64,000 bases of DNA from Skeletonema tropicum. Its lineage: Eukaryota > Bacillariophyta > Thalassiosirophyceae > Thalassiosirales > Thalassiosiraceae. Every line of letters begins with the position of its first letter. The stretch's first letter is position 1. Shown one piece after another: positions 1 through 10,115 of the stretch. The DNA is taken from assembly GCA_037178625.1 (NCBI GenBank), contig CM074145.1:1364001-1428000 (forward strand), given 5' to 3'. The notes beneath the pieces are model-generated. The model was given only the letters and a program-made list of their open reading frames with translations, was not told the origin of the DNA and made no database searches. A program made the translations under genes and the position numbers.

Positions 1-69
1 TCGAGCGTACTGGGATCCCACGTTGCCCTCCCTGTAGACGAATTGAATTTCGTCCAAAATGTTTGCAAG

Positions 70-230
70 GACCCTGATAATATATAGTACTTTACGGTCC
101 GTCCATCGCCACAAATATTCCCCTTAGATCGATGTGTAGTGTGGTGGAAAGACAGGCATCTCAATGAAAAAAGCAACCGCCATCACCACCGCACGCACGC
201 ACGTCAACTGTGCGTCGACCATGTCGCGAC
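70..230 (+). repeat. Dispersed repeat, copy A (copy B at 6919-7070)
   Basis: This segment matches 6919-7070 in the same orientation. Shared blocks include 'tactttacggtccgtccatc', 'gatcgatgtgtagtgtg' and 'tctcaatgaaaaaagcaacc', with a few substitutions and small indels. The two copies bracket the MULE transposase gene but are direct, not inverted, so they are not its terminal inverted repeats. They look like two insertions of one dispersed repeat. Confidence 0.6.
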
Positions 231-1636
231 GCCACACAACATAATTGCTGCTTTCATCAAACAGCAACCAGCATGAAGCAAGGTCAACACCTCCTCTATT
301 CATCACAAACACAATCAACATATGCCGCCCGTAGCGTAGGAAAATTCGGGTAAATAACAATGTTATGTGTCTATTTCATTTACCATCCAAAAAAGTCGTT
401 ACTCATCGAATCCGGAAACAATCCCGCACACACAGGAACCTCTTCTAGACGGTGGCATTTCGGTTGTTTATCAGCGCTCTGGCTGCAAAGGTCGCTATTA
501 TTGGTTAGCATCTCAGATATCACGATCCAAACTGCAACACCGCACCCTTCCAAACCCATCTCGCCGCAACTTCCAGCCATCACAACCATGCTATGCGCCT
601 TCCAGCCATCACAACCATGCTATGCAGCCGCTACAATTCCTTCTTCACCAGCCTCCCCCCCCAACAATTTTACAGCAATCACGCCTTCGATGATGTCGGT
701 CCATCCTATTGTACGAAGTTTGAGCAAGAATCCGGGGGAAAAGGTAATATAAAAAAAAACTGATACATTTTTTTCTTTATTTTCCACATCAACTCACACC
801 ACTGTCATTTATTGCTCTTTCTCACCATACTTTCATTTCTTCTAATAGCTATTTATCATAATCTTATGAACCTATCACCAACGTTGCTGATGCAGAGCGA
901 TTTGCTGGAAATCTGGAGAAATTATCTTTTTTCTATTTCGATGAAATAGATAGCCACCGTACTACTTCAATTTTGTCTCTACACTAGCCTATGTATATGA
1001 ACGCCCTATCAATGGCGATGTTCGCTAAGGCCAAGTTATGGACGGAAGACTGTCTGCTCTCGATAGGAAGTCAAGTTTGCTCGTTGCAATATTTTCATGA
1101 TCTTGGTCGTCAATTGAAGGTGGTGATCTATGCTCATTTTCATCGTAATGGGTGGGAACCTTGTGGAAAGCTATAGCTACATCCATGTTTGGTTGCTCTT
1201 CATTCTATGATGATTGTGTGTGTTGCACATCACTGCAATGGACGGAAGAATTTTCTACAACATACTCCACCTGCTTCCCTAGGATGAAGTTGACGGTTCC
1301 TTTAACAGCTTTATGCTTCAATTCAATTAACATCGGGTGGCTCAGTGTTCTGTTCCGTGCAAGGATGTTTGTTAAGGTCAAGCAACAATTGACGGAAGAC
1401 TGTCTGCTCATGTAAGTGGAGTTGTTGTACCCCTTGCCCTACTTTAAACCTTTAAAGGTGAGTCCATTCCATGTAAACATATGACGATATTCTCAGAGTC
1501 AACCCTAAACTTTATTTTTACCACATTTATTTCATTTCATAGAACTAGCCTTCAGAATCATGATTCCAGATGGAATCACCCTCTGTTTTCAGGTCTGTGA
1601 CCTCCCTTCTTGATTCCATTCAGAATCATGATTCCG

Positions 1637-1794
1637 ATCACAGTTCCTGTGTTGTGCCTCTAAAGAGAGGTGTATATATTTGCCAACCCAATTTGTTACA
1701 TGGATTTATGCGCTATATACAGGTGCGGTCGAGAGGCCAGTGCCCATCACAGTTCCTGTGTTGTGCCTCTAAAGAGAGGTGTATATATTTGCCA
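1637..1794 (+). repeat. 49-bp exact direct repeat pair
   Basis: Positions 1637-1685 and 1746-1794 are identical over 49 bp, starting 'atcacagttcctgtgttg' and ending 'tatatatttgcca', with 60 bp between them. No open frame explains the conservation, so a recent local duplication is likely. Confidence 0.8.
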
Positions 1795-1845
1795 CTACCG
1801 ATCCTATAATTTCCTTCTTTCCAATTGAAATAATGTTATAATAAA

Positions 1846-2166
1846 GTTGCGGTGTTGGATAATTATGTGCGTGTTTGTGTCAAAGACTGTGCATCAGGTA
1901 AATTCATTCATTTGTTATTATTGTTAATTTTATTATTGTTATTATATCACTAATAATATATCTTTCTTTATCTCCTACAGTATTAGTTGATTGATTGGGA
2001 TGATACCAAATTTGCATGGCATCCACCTCGGCTGGATTGGAATTACGCCAAGCGGGATTGTGACCGCGCCGTCCGCCTTAGGCACCGGCATGAAGTCATG
2101 GAATGCATTCATTTTAGGACGCCCTTTTGCTTCTGCAATGAAACCAGCCTTAATGGGCAACTCTGA
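1846..2166 (+). pseudogene. Possible two-exon gene remnant
   Basis: An open stretch from about 1846 ends at a donor-like 'cag|gtaaat' near 1899. A second stretch follows an acceptor-like 'ctcctacag' at about 1980 and runs to a stop at 2164-2166. The second part has protein-like composition (WDDTKFAWHPPRLDW, then FRTPFCFC). Its frame does not join the first unless one unit of a 4-bp duplication (ttga twice near 1987) is disregarded. I do not recognise the family. It could be a transposon-derived fragment or chance. Confidence 0.3.
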
Positions 2167-2420
2167 GCTGTTGTCAACAATCCCCGAAGGTACAAGAAGC
2201 TCTCTTTTGCCGCCCTATTCAGCCTCTTGCTTCTATGGTCATGCTGCTATCTTCCCCAGCTTGGCATAACCAGGAGTGCTTGCTTCCAACCAAAGTGATG
2301 GGGTTGCACTGGACCTGCGCTACCATCATCGTCATCGATGGGACTCTGAGGAAGACAAGCAGATACGTGCGGAGAAAGCGACAGAGACACAACATATAAT
2401 ATTGATGATAAAGTGTAACA

Positions 2421-5400
2421 TTACATTGGATTATTTTTGGTGTTATACACTCGAGCAGACCCATTGTACCTCCCAGTTACAATGGGTACTGTTTTACCGT
2501 TCCTCTCAGCATTTGACATCTTCTCACTATCTAGCTTTCTTCCTTTTTGAGCAATAATTTTGAGAGCTTCAGATAGCTCTTTACTAAGCTGTGGATGATT
2601 CTCACAAGTATTGCAGGCATCATTCCATTGAGCCCCAAGTGCCTTCTCAAACTTACGCCCGGTGGTAAGGAACCGTCAGGTCGAAACTGGTAGTCTTCAA
2701 GTGACATAGAAAAGATCTGTGGATCGGGACTTGCATCTTGCGATAAAGCATATCCCTCTCCATTTCAGTCTGGGTCGTGTAACAGGAGACAATGCATCCA
2801 TCTAAAGTACCACCTAAAGCCTGAGAGATATCCTCGACGTTGTAGTTCTTCAGACGATGCACTGCACCAAGATCGTTGGAACGACCTTCAATGGACATGC
2901 ATTTATCGTTGAGCAAGTCCAAACATAATTTCGGTCCCTTGACATCATTATGACGAGCATTGTGAAACAGCTGCGTGAGTTCACCATGACCCGGGAATTG
3001 ATACGCAAAGTAATGATACTGGCTCCTCCAGCGCACAGACACATCTGTGTGGAGAAATCCATCCCAATCTGAATCCACAGCATCAAAAACTTTTGCCATG
3101 TGAGGGCATGGGATTCCAACTTGTTGGAAATAACAACACGAACATGAGCAGAATCCATCATCATCTACAAACACTCTCCTAGTTCTATGAAAACGAGGAA
3201 TTGGGCATTTCTCTTCAGAGACTGATGGGTCAGCAGTGTACGGCTCAACACAAGCACTGCAATAGACTTCAAACTCTTGCTTCCCTACTCGCTTCACTGT
3301 GTAGAGGTCTTGTCTGGACATGATGGAATGCACGAGTCCTTCTGCAAAAGGTGTCAGATAGGGAGCAGTAGGGAAGTTAGACCATTTCTTGTTGGAGTTC
3401 TTAACATTACGATATGCCTCTTCATTTAATGCTGCAGTCTTCATCTTTGATTGCATGATGAGGGCCTTAGCATTTTTTGACATGGATGCACTAGCTTTCA
3501 ATGGAATGGAATGATTCTTCATACCTAAGTTTGTGCCTCTTGTTGGGCATTAAAAGTTCATAAACAGATGGTGAGTAATGGTGCACAGAGTTGTTGTGTA
3601 CATGAAAAGCATAAAAAGGCATGGATACACTTACTCGTGAGCATTTGAGCAGTACGTATGAAGAGTTCTTTTCTGCATTCGTAAATCAAAACGGAACAGC
3701 TTTTCGCTTGTAATCACTTTCCGCACCCAATCTTTTACTGTCTTGAGCAGTTCTGGCCGGCCACCTGCTGATTGGAGTGCTGCCTCACTAGACATATATC
3801 GAAATAGGAGCTCTTTCGAGATCAGATACTCATCCTCTGATTCGCAATATCCAGCACGTGCCCAAGAGTACAACCAATTCTTCACATGAGTTTTAAAGTA
3901 TTCCCATTTTTCTGCATTCTCTTTTCCTGCTGCATTCTTTCCAGGGCAATCTCTATCGCATCCCTGTTTGATGAGGTGCCAGGCACAGGTACCGTCAAAT
4001 GCGTTTGGAAAATAGTCAGTCAACACATTCAATATCTCATTGTGCTGCTGGGGATCTGCATCCTTCATGAGAAGCTCAGTGTAAGCAAAGTAGGGAGTCA
4101 AGCCAATTGATTTGATACCATATTTGAATACCCAGCGGAAAGAGAATCTCTTTTGGTTCGGTATCCAAGCTTTTAGAAACACCACTTGATTGTTAGTGGC
4201 ACTCTTACAGGAAAATGTTAGGAGATGAAATTTCTTATCATTCGAGTGAGACGTTACATCTACAGAAACAGTTTCTGGATACATTTTGAAATATCGAAGC
4301 ATTTCTGATGTAAATAAGTGTGTAACGAGGATGTGCAAAGTTAGTTAGAAACGAAACAAGTCCATGAAACGTCCAAGTTAGGAAGTGATCAGTGCCCACT
4401 TACCTTTCTCTGCCCACATAATAGATACGAACACATTCTGACTGGAATCAATCTTGCGTTCATTTCTATCATCTCGAACCATTTCAACAACTTCTGCCAT
4501 GTTGGGATCAGCAGTGAGATCTGTCACAGTGGGAGATTCGTCATCTACCAGGAAGCATTCACTAACTAGTCTGCAACCATCTTTCTCTTTGGAACCAATA
4601 TCCCAAAAGACTGCATAGGCAATGTCTTTGTTTGCCTTGAAATCGTTAAGGACCCTGTCGATATCGCTGGAGAAAGTATCCCCATCCTGGGATACTTCCC
4701 GAAAGAGATAAGCAAACTTTCCTCTATTGATCAGAAATCCAGTCTTCTTGAAAAAATACGCTTTGCAGATCCCTTCACCTGCTTGAGTATCATGTACGTT
4801 CTTCAATTCCTTCAAATCTTCCTTTTCCAAGTGTCGCAAAGGAACTCCGACATCAGTGAAGTTGTATTTCACATGACGACAATGATAGCAGTGGCCAGCG
4901 CATCGTAAAAGGGTAACATAATATCCCAGACTGTCACACCTCACTGTAAACTTAAAGCCGCATTTTCCATTCGATATATCCTGGGTAGATCTTCTTCTAG
5001 GACCACTTCTTCCATTGATGCGCTCCCCCCTCTCTCCGTCATTGACAAGAATGGTTTTACGGTATTCCTCTTCAACACGCTTCCCCAGTTTGCTCTTGCT
5101 ATTTGCATCATTCAACGAGTAACAAGAAAACATTCGTCCTTTACCGTCTGAGCTGCTACCACTGCAGAAAACTGGGGATAGAGTAGCCCGTGATTGCCGT
5201 ATAATGTAGCTCTTCAGGGCAAGCCATACCTTATCCTTGGAATGGAATGCCATATCAAGATTCGTGGGGGGAGGAAACTCACTTGTACAAAAGTTCAACC
5301 TACTGTAACGAGTTTTCTGACCATTCAAGTATTCACAGATATCACGCTCTGAGGGAGCCTCACTTGCCTTAGCTGCACCATCAAGACTGGTGATAGGCAC

Positions 5401-5847
5401 ACATTGAAGAACAATGATTCCCTTCCAATCCTTTTCCGTGAGAAGATGCAATTCACTGTCCAACAAATCTTGATGAATTTCAGCAGGTGTCTTCTTGGAT
5501 GGTGCACTTTTGTCTTCACTACTATTGTTGATGACTGGAGGAAAAGATGGCCGGGGAGGCGGGGGAGGCACTGTCCTATTAGAGCGGCGTGTGGGAGAAG
5601 ACATCTCATCAAATGCAGTACTTAACATTGCAACCTCTTCATCTTCCTCATTTGATGTATCAGAAGCATCGTCCATATGATGAATCCAATCGTCACTGCT
5701 GTCACCATCATCATCATTCCCAAGTATCACTGCCATGTCATCCTTGGGCGTCTTGGGGGAATGCATAATATGACAGACAAGATACAATTCGTAGGAAGTA
5801 AAAGTGTTGGTGTTGACTAACCCCTGTACATAAAATGAGTTATACAT
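2421..5847 (-). CDS. MULE-type (Mutator-like) transposase with SWIM zinc finger
   Basis: Three exons splice in frame: 5847-4404, 4304-3635 and 3538-2653. The introns are 99 bp (4305-4403) and 96 bp (3539-3634), both GT...AG, giving 999 residues. The N-terminal third is acidic and low-complexity, followed by a C/H-containing DNA-binding-like region (CGFKF, then CAGHCYHCRH). Exon 2 carries the MULE DDE region: an aspartate in TVSVDVTSHSN and the typical C-x-WH signature (GTCAWHL). Exon 3 carries a SWIM finger (CSC...CPH, about residues 835-851). The MULE family catalyses cut-and-paste transposition in the nucleus. After the frame-1 stop at 2653, convincing coding continues in another frame to 2421 (RKFEKALGAQWNDA onward), so the true C-terminus is probably 80-90 residues longer and one extra base lies near 2655-2685. 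The true start may be internal, because an acceptor-like 'ttatgtacag' lies just inside the 5' end. I did not find the terminal repeats. Confidence 0.8.
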
Positions 5848-6822
5848 TCAAAATACGATAACATGAAAAAATATAACCAGTAATAGCTAACCTAAATTGA
5901 TTGTTATGGGAACTGCGGTGCGGAGTTATTTGGGACATCGACGCACCATGGTCGACGCACAAGATAAAAGATTTTCTCCTCTCTCAAGACTCTCCTACGG
6001 ATCAAATTCTGAAGACAGCACTCTCGTGTAACCACCGTATTTACGCAAATAATGCACAGACATCACTTTTTGTGTGCTGGCACCACAACTTTCACGTCGA
6101 CTGCTGCTACACCATAGACGATTGGCATGCACCCGGACCAAAATAAACTGAGAACATCTGTGATGTTGCCGACAATATGGTACCTTTTGAAGCGCTGTCG
6201 ATCTTGAATAAACACTCAACACGTGATGATGCTTTTTGACGTCGCTCGACATCAACCATATAAGATACGTTGGGTGAAGCTACCGTCTCTTCTCGCAGTA
6301 TATTTACTCATATAATCGTTCATACTGATCTGCTCCGTCACAGGATGGGTTTTTGTGGGCGTGGGTGGCTGCGTCGTTCGCGTATGCATGTTGCTTTGTC
6401 GCTAATGAAAGAGGGCACATCTCCGTCCAAAATCTGTCCACACACAACAATCAGCATTTACTATGAAAAACATCAGCAATGGCACATAGAGAAAACTCTA
6501 TTTCAGCCGGCTTGAGGCTCTGTGTCAGCAGAGAAGGTTGTGTAGTGTAATATGAATGTATACATTGCAAGCATTTCTGATGCACAAGTTTATAAAAGAT
6601 CGTGCAAGCGGATGAGGAATTAGGTGGCCATGAAAGCCTCAATCCTGAACCAGAGAGTGCAAGCAGGTGTAGGAAGAGTAGAAATAGTTAATGCATTAGA
6701 TTATTATTGCTGTTCTTGGCAGTACTTGCTCATTCGTCATCACTTATGTACTCTCGAGGCAGTGAGAACGGCGCATGCAGGATCTTCTAGCGTATTCAGT
6801 CTGCGTAGGAACTAGTATGTTC

Positions 6823-6866
6823 GAGTTGAATATTCAACTCAAAAAATTCAACTCAAAATTCAACTC
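6823..6866. repeat. 18-bp perfect palindrome with reiterated arm
   Basis: Positions 6823-6840 read the same on both strands (gagttgaatattcaactc). The right arm 'ttcaactc' then recurs at about 6847-6854 and 6859-6866, separated by A runs. Related 'gttgaattttgagttg' occurs at about 7245, where the first copy of the tandem gene array is truncated, and a similar block lies near 25935. It could be a transposon end or a hairpin; no function can be assigned. Confidence 0.6.
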
Positions 6867-6918
6867 GTCGCATGGGCAAAAAGCTCAAAATTATAGTGCG
6901 TGAAAAGGTGCTTTTTGA

Positions 6919-7070
6919 ACCCTGATAATATAGTACTTTACGGTCCGTCCATCACCACAACTATTCCCCTCCGATCGATGTGTAGTGTGTACCTGTTTCT
7001 TGCATAGACAGCCATCTCAATGAAAAAAGCAACCGCCACCACCGCAGGCACCGTTCGAAAGCAACTACAG
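6919..7070 (+). repeat. Dispersed repeat, copy B
   Basis: Second copy of the repeat described at 70-230, in the same orientation. Confidence 0.6.
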
Positions 7071-7273
7071 GTGCGTCGACCACCGCCACCACCGTAGGTA
7101 GGCACCGTTCAACAAAGCAACGTCCAGCACTTCCCACTGGTTTGTTGCCTCTCGTCGGCGCAGAAGTGTCATCATCATCTTGCTTGTGTCGGTGATGGTG
7201 ATTTCACGATGAAAGGGCTTAGACTATTTCGCTACACGATAAAAGTTGAATTTTGAGTTGCATCTTTTTGCAT

Positions 7274-7559
7274 GAAGAAATATTTCAATTACATTCAAAG
7301 CACTACGCTAGCGGAAAGAAAGTAACTTTGATCCACTTCAGGAAGATCGGTTTGGACTGTATAGATATCAAGGTTCGCCTTGTGACTGGCAAAGAGGATA
7401 CCACTGTTCGTGTAGTCAACACGATCTCAGGTGGTCAGGTTGGCCTATCTCGAGTCTCGAGAGATTGACGAGTCCTTCCCATCAAAGATCCTGGAAGCCA
7501 AATGTGCAAGTGCAGTGTATAAGTGGAAAGAGGTCGGCACCTACCAAACAAATATGTAG
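7274..7559 (+). pseudogene. Truncated, frameshifted first copy of the tandem gene
   Basis: This matches the C-terminal two thirds of the genes at 8051 and 9013, but the first 66 or so codons are missing; upstream sequence is unrelated. A 7-bp insertion at about 7450-7458, where 'ctcgag' is duplicated, shifts the frame after GGQVGLSR, so the last 30 codons are out of frame. The original stop (aatatgtag) survives at 7551-7559. It is not expected to make the protein. Confidence 0.85.
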
Positions 7560-8050
7560 ATATCTTGCTACGGAGAAGAGGAATAGAGCATAATCATTCA
7601 TAAATAACTGCCTATGTGCACAAATGAAACGTTCTATACCTATACTCTACTTGATCTTAACGTTAAGTAGTGTTGTGGGCATGTCCAGAGAGATACCACC
7701 GAGTGCAGTGATATGACTGCTGGGGCTACAATCACGGTGATAAGACCTAAATGTTGATATTGCCTACTCATTGCATTGCTCAGCAAAGCCTGCTCAAGTT
7801 GCGCTTCATTTTTTGCAGCACTGCCCAGACAACATTTATTACCGCTGGAAACCGGTGCGACATGAAAGAGTTCTCTTGCTCTTGCTTCTATTTTGTAAGA
7901 TGTGTCTTCTACGATAAGTAGCTTGCTCTTGCCTCTCGCTCCCATCCGCTCACTCCAATGCTCTCATAATTTCATAGAAGCAAAAACATCAACATCTCTA
8001 GTATCAACTTAACAACAACAACTTACAACTCGGCTCGAAACAACATTACA

Positions 8051-8527
8051 ATGTCGATTTACCAATTTGAACTCGCCTTCCGCCAATACGTTGCCGCCTT
8101 CGACGGTACCAACGATCTCTCTCCTGCTGAATTCAAATCTCTCTTTGACAACGTCCATCACAAGGATTTCAACTATCGCCCCAAGGATGATAAGTTTCGT
8201 GGAGGTAATGGCATGATACATGTGAAAGCAAAAGCACCATTGACACGTGAAGAAATATTTCAATTACATTCAAAGCACTACGCTAGCGGAAAGAAAGTAA
8301 CTTTGATCCACTTCAGGAAGATCGGTTTGGACTGTATAGATATCAAGGTTCGCCTTGTGACTGGCAAAGAGGATACCACTGTTCGTGTAGTCAACACGAT
8401 CTCAGGTGGTCAGGTTGTCCTATCTCGAGAGATTGACGAGTCCTTCCCATCAAAGATCCTGGAAGCCAAATGTGCAAGTGCAGTGTATAAGTGGAAAGAG
8501 GTCGGCACCTACCAAACAAATATGTAG
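8051..8527 (+). CDS. Small protein, possibly NTF2/SnoaL-like (tandem copy 2)
   Basis: Single-exon gene of 158 residues with start context 'acattacaatg'. There is no signal peptide or membrane segment, so it is probably soluble. The sequence has an N-terminal helical part (YQFELAFRQYVAAFDG), then alternating strands with conserved-looking blocks TREEIFQLHSKHYASGKKV and VNTISGGQVVLSREID. The length, helix-first order and late 'GGQVV' turn resemble the NTF2/SnoaL cone fold, but I do not recognise a specific family and no catalytic set is evident. It differs from the copy at 9013 by one residue (Ile3 versus Thr3). About 480 bp of spacer is also shared, so both may be transcribed from equivalent promoters. 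Confidence 0.7.
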   Translation: MSIYQFELAFRQYVAAFDGTNDLSPAEFKSLFDNVHHKDFNYRPKDDKFRGGNGMIHVKAKAPLTREEIFQLHSKHYASGKKVTLIHFRKIGLDCIDIKVRLVTGKEDTTVRVVNTISGGQVVLSREIDESFPSKILEAKCASAVYKWKEVGTYQTNM

Positions 8528-9012
8528 ATATCTTGCTACGGAGAAGAGGAATAGAGCATAATCATTCATAAATAACTGCCTATGTGCACAAATGAAACAT
8601 TCTATACCTATACTACTTGATCTTAATGTTAGTGTTGTGGGCATGTCCAGAGAGATACCACCGAGTGTAGTGATATGACTGCTGGGGCTACAATCACGGT
8701 GATAAGACCTAAATGTTGATATTGCCTACTCATTGCATTGCTCAGCAAAGCCTGCTCAAGTTGCGCTTCATTTTTTGCAGCACTGCCCAGACAACATTTA
8801 TTACCGCTGGAAACCGGTGCGATATGAAAGAGTTCTCTTGCTCTTGCTTCTATTTTGCAAGATGTGTCTTCTACGATAAGTAGCTTGCTCTTGCCTCTCG
8901 CTCCCATCCGCTCACTCCAATGCTCTCATAATTTCATAGAAGCAAAAACATCAACATCTCTAGTATCAACTTAACAACAACAACTTACAACTCGGCTCGA
9001 AACAACATTACA

Positions 9013-9489
9013 ATGTCGACTTACCAATTTGAACTCGCCTTCCGCCAATACGTTGCCGCCTTCGACGGTACCAACGATCTCTCTCCTGCTGAATTCAAAT
9101 CTCTCTTTGACAACGTCCATCACAAGGATTTCAACTATCGCCCCAAGGATGATAAGTTTCGTGGAGGTAATGGCATGATACATGTGAAAGCAAAAGCACC
9201 ATTGACACGTGAAGAAATATTTCAATTACATTCAAAGCACTACGCTAGCGGAAAGAAAGTAACTTTGATCCACTTCAGGAAGATCGGTTTGGACTGTATA
9301 GATATCAAGGTTCGCCTTGTGACTGGCAAAGAGGATACCACTGTTCGTGTAGTCAACACGATCTCAGGTGGCCAGGTTGTCCTATCTCGAGAGATTGACG
9401 AGTCCTTCCCATCAAAGATCCTGGAAGCCAAATGTGCAAGTGCAGTGTATAAGTGGAAAGAGGTCGGCACCTACCAAACAAATATGTAG
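9013..9489 (+). CDS. Small protein, possibly NTF2/SnoaL-like (tandem copy 3)
   Basis: 158 residues, identical to the gene at 8051 except Thr3 for Ile3. Its upstream sequence (about 8640-9012) is essentially the same as that upstream of copy 2, so both may be expressed alike. The 3' flank shared with copy 2 ends at about 9637. Function is unknown; the NTF2-like assignment is an inference from size and pattern only. Confidence 0.7.
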   Translation: MSTYQFELAFRQYVAAFDGTNDLSPAEFKSLFDNVHHKDFNYRPKDDKFRGGNGMIHVKAKAPLTREEIFQLHSKHYASGKKVTLIHFRKIGLDCIDIKVRLVTGKEDTTVRVVNTISGGQVVLSREIDESFPSKILEAKCASAVYKWKEVGTYQTNM

Positions 9490-10115
9490 ATATCTTGCTA
9501 CGGAGAAGAGGAATAGAGCATAATCATTCATAAATAACTGCCTATGTGCACAAATGAAACATTCTATACCTATACTACTTGATCTTAATGTTAGTGTTGT
9601 GGGCATGTCCAGAGAGATACCACCGAGTGTAGTGATATTAATGTTGTTCATGGGGAATGCATAGTATTATTAAGTTTATGATCAACACGTCTATCATCAA
9701 TGGTCACACACTCGTCTCAATTTAAGATCTGTGACAGTAGGGCCTGATTTGACAGTGTAGTCATATCTAGGTAGGTCTATCTATTTGAAGGCTATGATCT
9801 GTGAATGTCTCATATGTTGTTCTGTACGTACATCATTCAAAGGAAGCTTTGTATGGTGTCACGACGAATTTGAACGGAGGAATCAAAATTTTGACGATCA
9901 TCATCGGTACATAATATGTTGATAATGAGTGTCGAGGCAGTATCGAGCGGTTGCATCTAACCCACAACGACGCAGATCTTGCTCAACTTTCTTGTGTTGA
10001 GATTTAACCTTGGCGGAAGAGCGTGAACTCTTCTCCATCAGTGAATGCACTGCTTAGGGATAGAGAAAATAAACGTCGCTTGCGATTTACAAACATATCA
10101 AGATACTCATTTTGC
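9490..10115. other. Intergenic between tandem array and multidomain gene
   Basis: No gene is supported. The first 150 bp still belong to the tandem repeat unit; the rest is unique sequence that must contain the 3' end of the minus-strand multidomain gene. I see no clear terminator or RNA gene. Confidence 0.5.

Larger units (their letters stand above)
1..1845. other. Gene-poor, repeat-rich stretch
   Basis: I see no convincing gene here; the open frames are short and lack recognisable motifs. It holds one copy of a dispersed repeat (about 70-230), a 26-bp exact direct duplication (571-596 and 600-625), a short repeat around 'gacggaagactgtctgctc' (about 1041 and 1391), two copies of the palindrome 'gaatcatgattc' (about 1555 and 1623), and a 49-bp exact duplication (1637-1685 and 1746-1794). 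The density of small duplications fits decayed mobile DNA. Confidence 0.5.
5848..7273. other. Intergenic, repeats only
   Basis: No gene is supported. It contains a cluster of the 8-mer ttcaactc around a perfect palindrome (6823-6866) and dispersed-repeat copy B (6919-7070). A short GC-rich duplication of 'ccgccaccaccg' followed by a 'ggcaccgttc' block lies at about 7036 and 7083. Confidence 0.5.
7274..9637 (+). repeat. Tandem gene array, about 2.5 units of about 960-975 bp
   Basis: The block starting 'gaagaaatatttcaattac' occurs at 7274, 8249 and 9211, giving periods of 975 and 962 bp. Units 2 and 3 are nearly identical across coding and intergenic sequence. Homology of the last unit stops at about 9637, and the first unit begins abruptly inside the coding region at 7274. 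This indicates recent unequal crossing-over with a truncated left edge. Confidence 0.9.

Noticed and set aside
70..7070. The two dispersed-repeat copies as terminal repeats of the MULE element
   Set aside because: They are in direct, not inverted, orientation and have unequal extents, so they do not fit MULE termini.
8629..8907. Minus-strand frame conserved in both tandem units (also about 7640-7945)
   Set aside because: Its conservation is explained by the very recent duplication of the spacer; no motif or independent evidence of coding.
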